A stretch of DNA of 64,000 bases. Origin: Duganella flavida (GTDB lineage Bacteria > Pseudomonadota > Gammaproteobacteria > Burkholderiales > Burkholderiaceae_D). The DNA is taken from the NCBI RefSeq assembly GCF_009857445.1, contig NZ_WWCN01000007.1, forward strand, positions 1-64,000. The letters are read 5' to 3'. Under the pieces are notes generated by a model. That model was not told where the DNA came from. It saw only the letters and a program-made list of their open reading frames with translations, and did not search any database. The first letter of the stretch is position 1; the number at the start of each line of letters is the position of its first letter. The position numbers and the translations under genes were made by a program. Below are positions 62,100 to 64,000 of this stretch, in pieces.

Positions 62100-64000
62100 T
62101 TACTGGGCCTCCGCTGCTTCCACGCGTGTTTGCACCAGTATCTTCTTAATCTCCGGGACGCAGGAACCACAGTTGCCGCCGGCCTTCAGGCAAGCCGTCA
62201 CCTCCGGTACCGTCTTCAAGTCCTTCTCGATGATGGCGTTGCAGATGGTGTTGCGGCCAACGCCGAAGCATGAGCACACGGTAGGACCGGTGTCCGCGCC
62301 CTTCTCCACCGGCATGCCGACCAGCAGGCCAACACGATCGATTTCGCTCAACTGCTCTTTCACGAACAAGCTAGCCAGCCATGCGCGCGAAGGCATGTCC
62401 TGGCGCGGCGAGACGAAGATGCACTGATCGATGCGGTCATTCACCACGTGCACGGCGCGGTACACGCCGGCGGTGCGGTCTTCGTATTCGAGCCAATCAG
62501 CATCAAGGTCGGTCACGCCAAGCAGCTCGCGCCCCCAGGCAGGATAGTCCTTGATGGTGTTGCGGCCTGCGAGTTCGAAGCGCGCGAACTGGCGGCCTTG
62601 GATGCGGGTCCAGTGGGCCACGCTATCGAGGTTTACGTCCGAGCGGCTCAGGATGAAACCATGCCAGCTAACGCGGAACTCTTCCACACGCACTGGCGTG
62701 TGTTTGAATTCAGGCTCGCCGGAAACCGGGTCCACCACAGGATTGACCACCGCGCCGACGCGGGCGTCGGATGCGGTCTGGCCATTCCAGTGAATCGGAA
62801 TGAACACCGCACCGCGCGGGATGCCGCCGCCGTGCTGCACACGCGCCACCATCGCACCCCACTCGGAAGTGATGCGTGCCAGTTCGCCTTCGCGCACGCC
62901 ACTCAGCAACGCATCTTGTGGGTGCATGTCGACGAAGGACTCGGCGATGTGGTCAGCCAGCGTGGCGGATTTTCCGGTGCGGGTCATGGTGTGCCACTGG
63001 TCGCGCACGCGGCCCGTGTTGAGCGACAGCGGATAGTCTTCGCTGACGGCATGCTTCGGCGCGCGCGGCGCGGTGGCGATGAAGCGTGCCTTGCCGTCCG
63101 GGTGTGCGTAGACATTGTCCTTGAACAGGCGCACTTCAACTTGCAGCTCGCCAGAGGCGGTGCGACGCACCGGCCACTGGGTCGGCTCCATATCGTCGTA
63201 CTCGCGCTGATTCAGACCGCCAAGGCCGGACATGTCAAATGCGCGCGGCACGTCGCCGACGGCGTTGCGGAAGCCGCTCAGGCGCGCGTGCTCATCGAAC
63301 ACGCCGTGCTGGCCACAGAAATCAAAACCGCTGTAGCCCATACGCTGCGCGAACAGCGACAGGATCTTCCAGTCCGGCAGCGCTTCGCCCGGCGTAGCGA
63401 GGAAGGCGCGCTGGCGCGAGATGCGGCGCTCGGAGTTGGTTACCGTGCCGTCCTTCTCGCCCCAGCCCAGCGCCGGCAGCAGCACGTCGGCGTAGGCGGT
63501 GGTGTCGGTGTTCTGCATGATGTCGGAGGAGATCACCAGCTCGCACTTTTCCAGCGCGCGACGCACCTGATCCGCATCCGGCAGGCTGACGACAGGATTG
63601 GTGGCGATCACCCACACCGATTTCACCTTGCCTTCTTCAATGGCCTGGAACAGGTCCACCGCTTTCAGGCCGCCCTTGTCGGCCATGGCCGGCGATTCCC
63701 AGAAAGTCTGCACCACGTCGCGGTGATCGGCGCGTTCCAGGTCCATGTGCGCGGCCAGCATGTTGGCCAAGCCGCCTACTTCGCGGCCACCCATGGCATT
63801 CGGCTGGCCAGTGATGGAGAACGGGCCCATGCCCGGCTTGCCGAGTCGGCCGCCGATCAAGTGGCAGTTGATGATGGCGTTGGCCTTGTCCGTACCCGCC
63901 GACGACTGGTTCACGCCCATCGAGTAAGCGGTGATGGTCTTGCGGGTGGCGGCGAACAGTTCGTAGAACTCCAGCAGCACCGGCAATTCGATACGGCAGA
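62100..64000 (-). CDS. nasA: assimilatory nitrate reductase catalytic subunit, C-terminal part (cut by window edge)
   Basis: Open at the right edge; about 630 C-terminal residues are seen. It reduces nitrate to nitrite with a molybdenum bis-MGD cofactor. Visible molybdopterin oxidoreductase parts are NAIINCHLIGGRLGKPGMGPFS, VIATNPVVSLPDAD, LPALGWGEKDGTVTNSERRIS, and the dinucleotide-binding domain with VNPVVDPVSGEPEFKHTPV. A BFD-like [2Fe-2S] domain is fused at the C-terminus (CSCFGVGRNT, CGSCVPEI), as in NasA of enterobacteria. The following GS gene is 54 bp downstream. Confidence 0.93.
   Translation of the reverse strand, partial: CRIELPVLLEFYELFAATRKTITAYSMGVNQSSAGTDKANAIINCHLIGGRLGKPGMGPFSITGQPNAMGGREVGGLANMLAAHMDLERADHRDVVQTFWESPAMADKGGLKAVDLFQAIEEGKVKSVWVIATNPVVSLPDADQVRRALEKCELVISSDIMQNTDTTAYADVLLPALGWGEKDGTVTNSERRISRQRAFLATPGEALPDWKILSLFAQRMGYSGFDFCGQHGVFDEHARLSGFRNAVGDVPRAFDMSGLGGLNQREYDDMEPTQWPVRRTASGELQVEVRLFKDNVYAHPDGKARFIATAPRAPKHAVSEDYPLSLNTGRVRDQWHTMTRTGKSATLADHIAESFVDMHPQDALLSGVREGELARITSEWGAMVARVQHGGGIPRGAVFIPIHWNGQTASDARVGAVVNPVVDPVSGEPEFKHTPVRVEEFRVSWHGFILSRSDVNLDSVAHWTRIQGRQFARFELAGRNTIKDYPAWGRELLGVTDLDADWLEYEDRTAGVYRAVHVVNDRIDQCIFVSPRQDMPSRAWLASLFVKEQLSEIDRVGLLVGMPVEKGADTGPTVCSCFGVGRNTICNAIIEKDLKTVPEVTACLKAGGNCGSCVPEIKKILVQTRVEAAEAQ

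Noticed and set aside
1..64000. CRISPR arrays, rRNA or tRNA genes
   Set aside because: I saw no spaced direct-repeat arrays and no recognisable rRNA or tRNA sequence in the gaps; a dedicated search was not possible.

Overview
The window is 64 kb of GC-rich chromosome from a betaproteobacterium. The gene order pgk-pyk-fba-purC-purE-purK-sua5, the zf-CHCC/YheT/M48/moaC block and the protein sequences point to Burkholderiales, most likely Oxalobacteraceae (Massilia/Duganella/Janthinobacterium type). That placement is inference from protein similarity and gene order. I saw no rRNA, tRNA or CRISPR array.

Layout. 1-127: right end of an IS3-family element. 148-3944 (minus): OmpW-like porin, GDSL lipase/esterase and a large lipase-like alpha/beta hydrolase, all exported. 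4050-12999 (minus): a housekeeping block with azlCD (branched-chain amino acid export), pgk, pyk, class II aldolase, purC, purE, purK and sua5. 13134-15341 (plus): zinc-finger protein, SnoaL-like protein, YheT hydrolase and a protein of unknown function. 15299-19654: M48 peptidase/chaperone, moaC, PilZ protein, type IV pilin behind a very good sigma-54 promoter, and a double-FHA protein. 19717-23829 (minus): sucCD, recX and recA with a near-perfect LexA box. 23973-28522 (plus): two-component system translationally linked to a DUF4212/SSS sodium:organic-acid symporter. 28605-36606 (plus): four tandem paralogous S9 (prolyl oligopeptidase-type) exported peptidases. 36654-37868: a phosphofructokinase with PPi-type active-site residues. 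38104-39100: a small proline-rich exported protein and an AT-richer accessory pair (Cys-rich protein plus Sel1 repeats). 39236-45841: purM (minus), then perM-like, hda, a HAD phosphatase, pcnB, folK and panB (plus).

From 45801 to the right edge the window is devoted to nitrogen and polyamine metabolism. A seven-gene minus-strand operon carries puuD, puuA, a putrescine aminotransferase, puuC, a type III glutamine synthetase (GlnT), a second PuuA-like ligase and a class III aminotransferase. It is divergent from a MocR/GabR-type regulator and an MFS transporter. Next come a putrescine ABC transporter (potG, potH, potI, without a binding protein), a further PuuA paralogue, and the C-terminal part of an assimilatory nitrate reductase. 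Together these encode uptake of putrescine-like amines, gamma-glutamylation, transamination/oxidation and hydrolysis to GABA and glutamate, plus nitrate assimilation.

Most notable: four glutamine-synthetase-fold ligases within 15 kb, one of which (60675-62045) has Gly in place of a conserved metal-binding Glu; the four-copy S9 peptidase operon; and several perfect inverted repeats with no assigned function (upstream of pyk, between nasA and the GS paralogue, and after the MFS gene).
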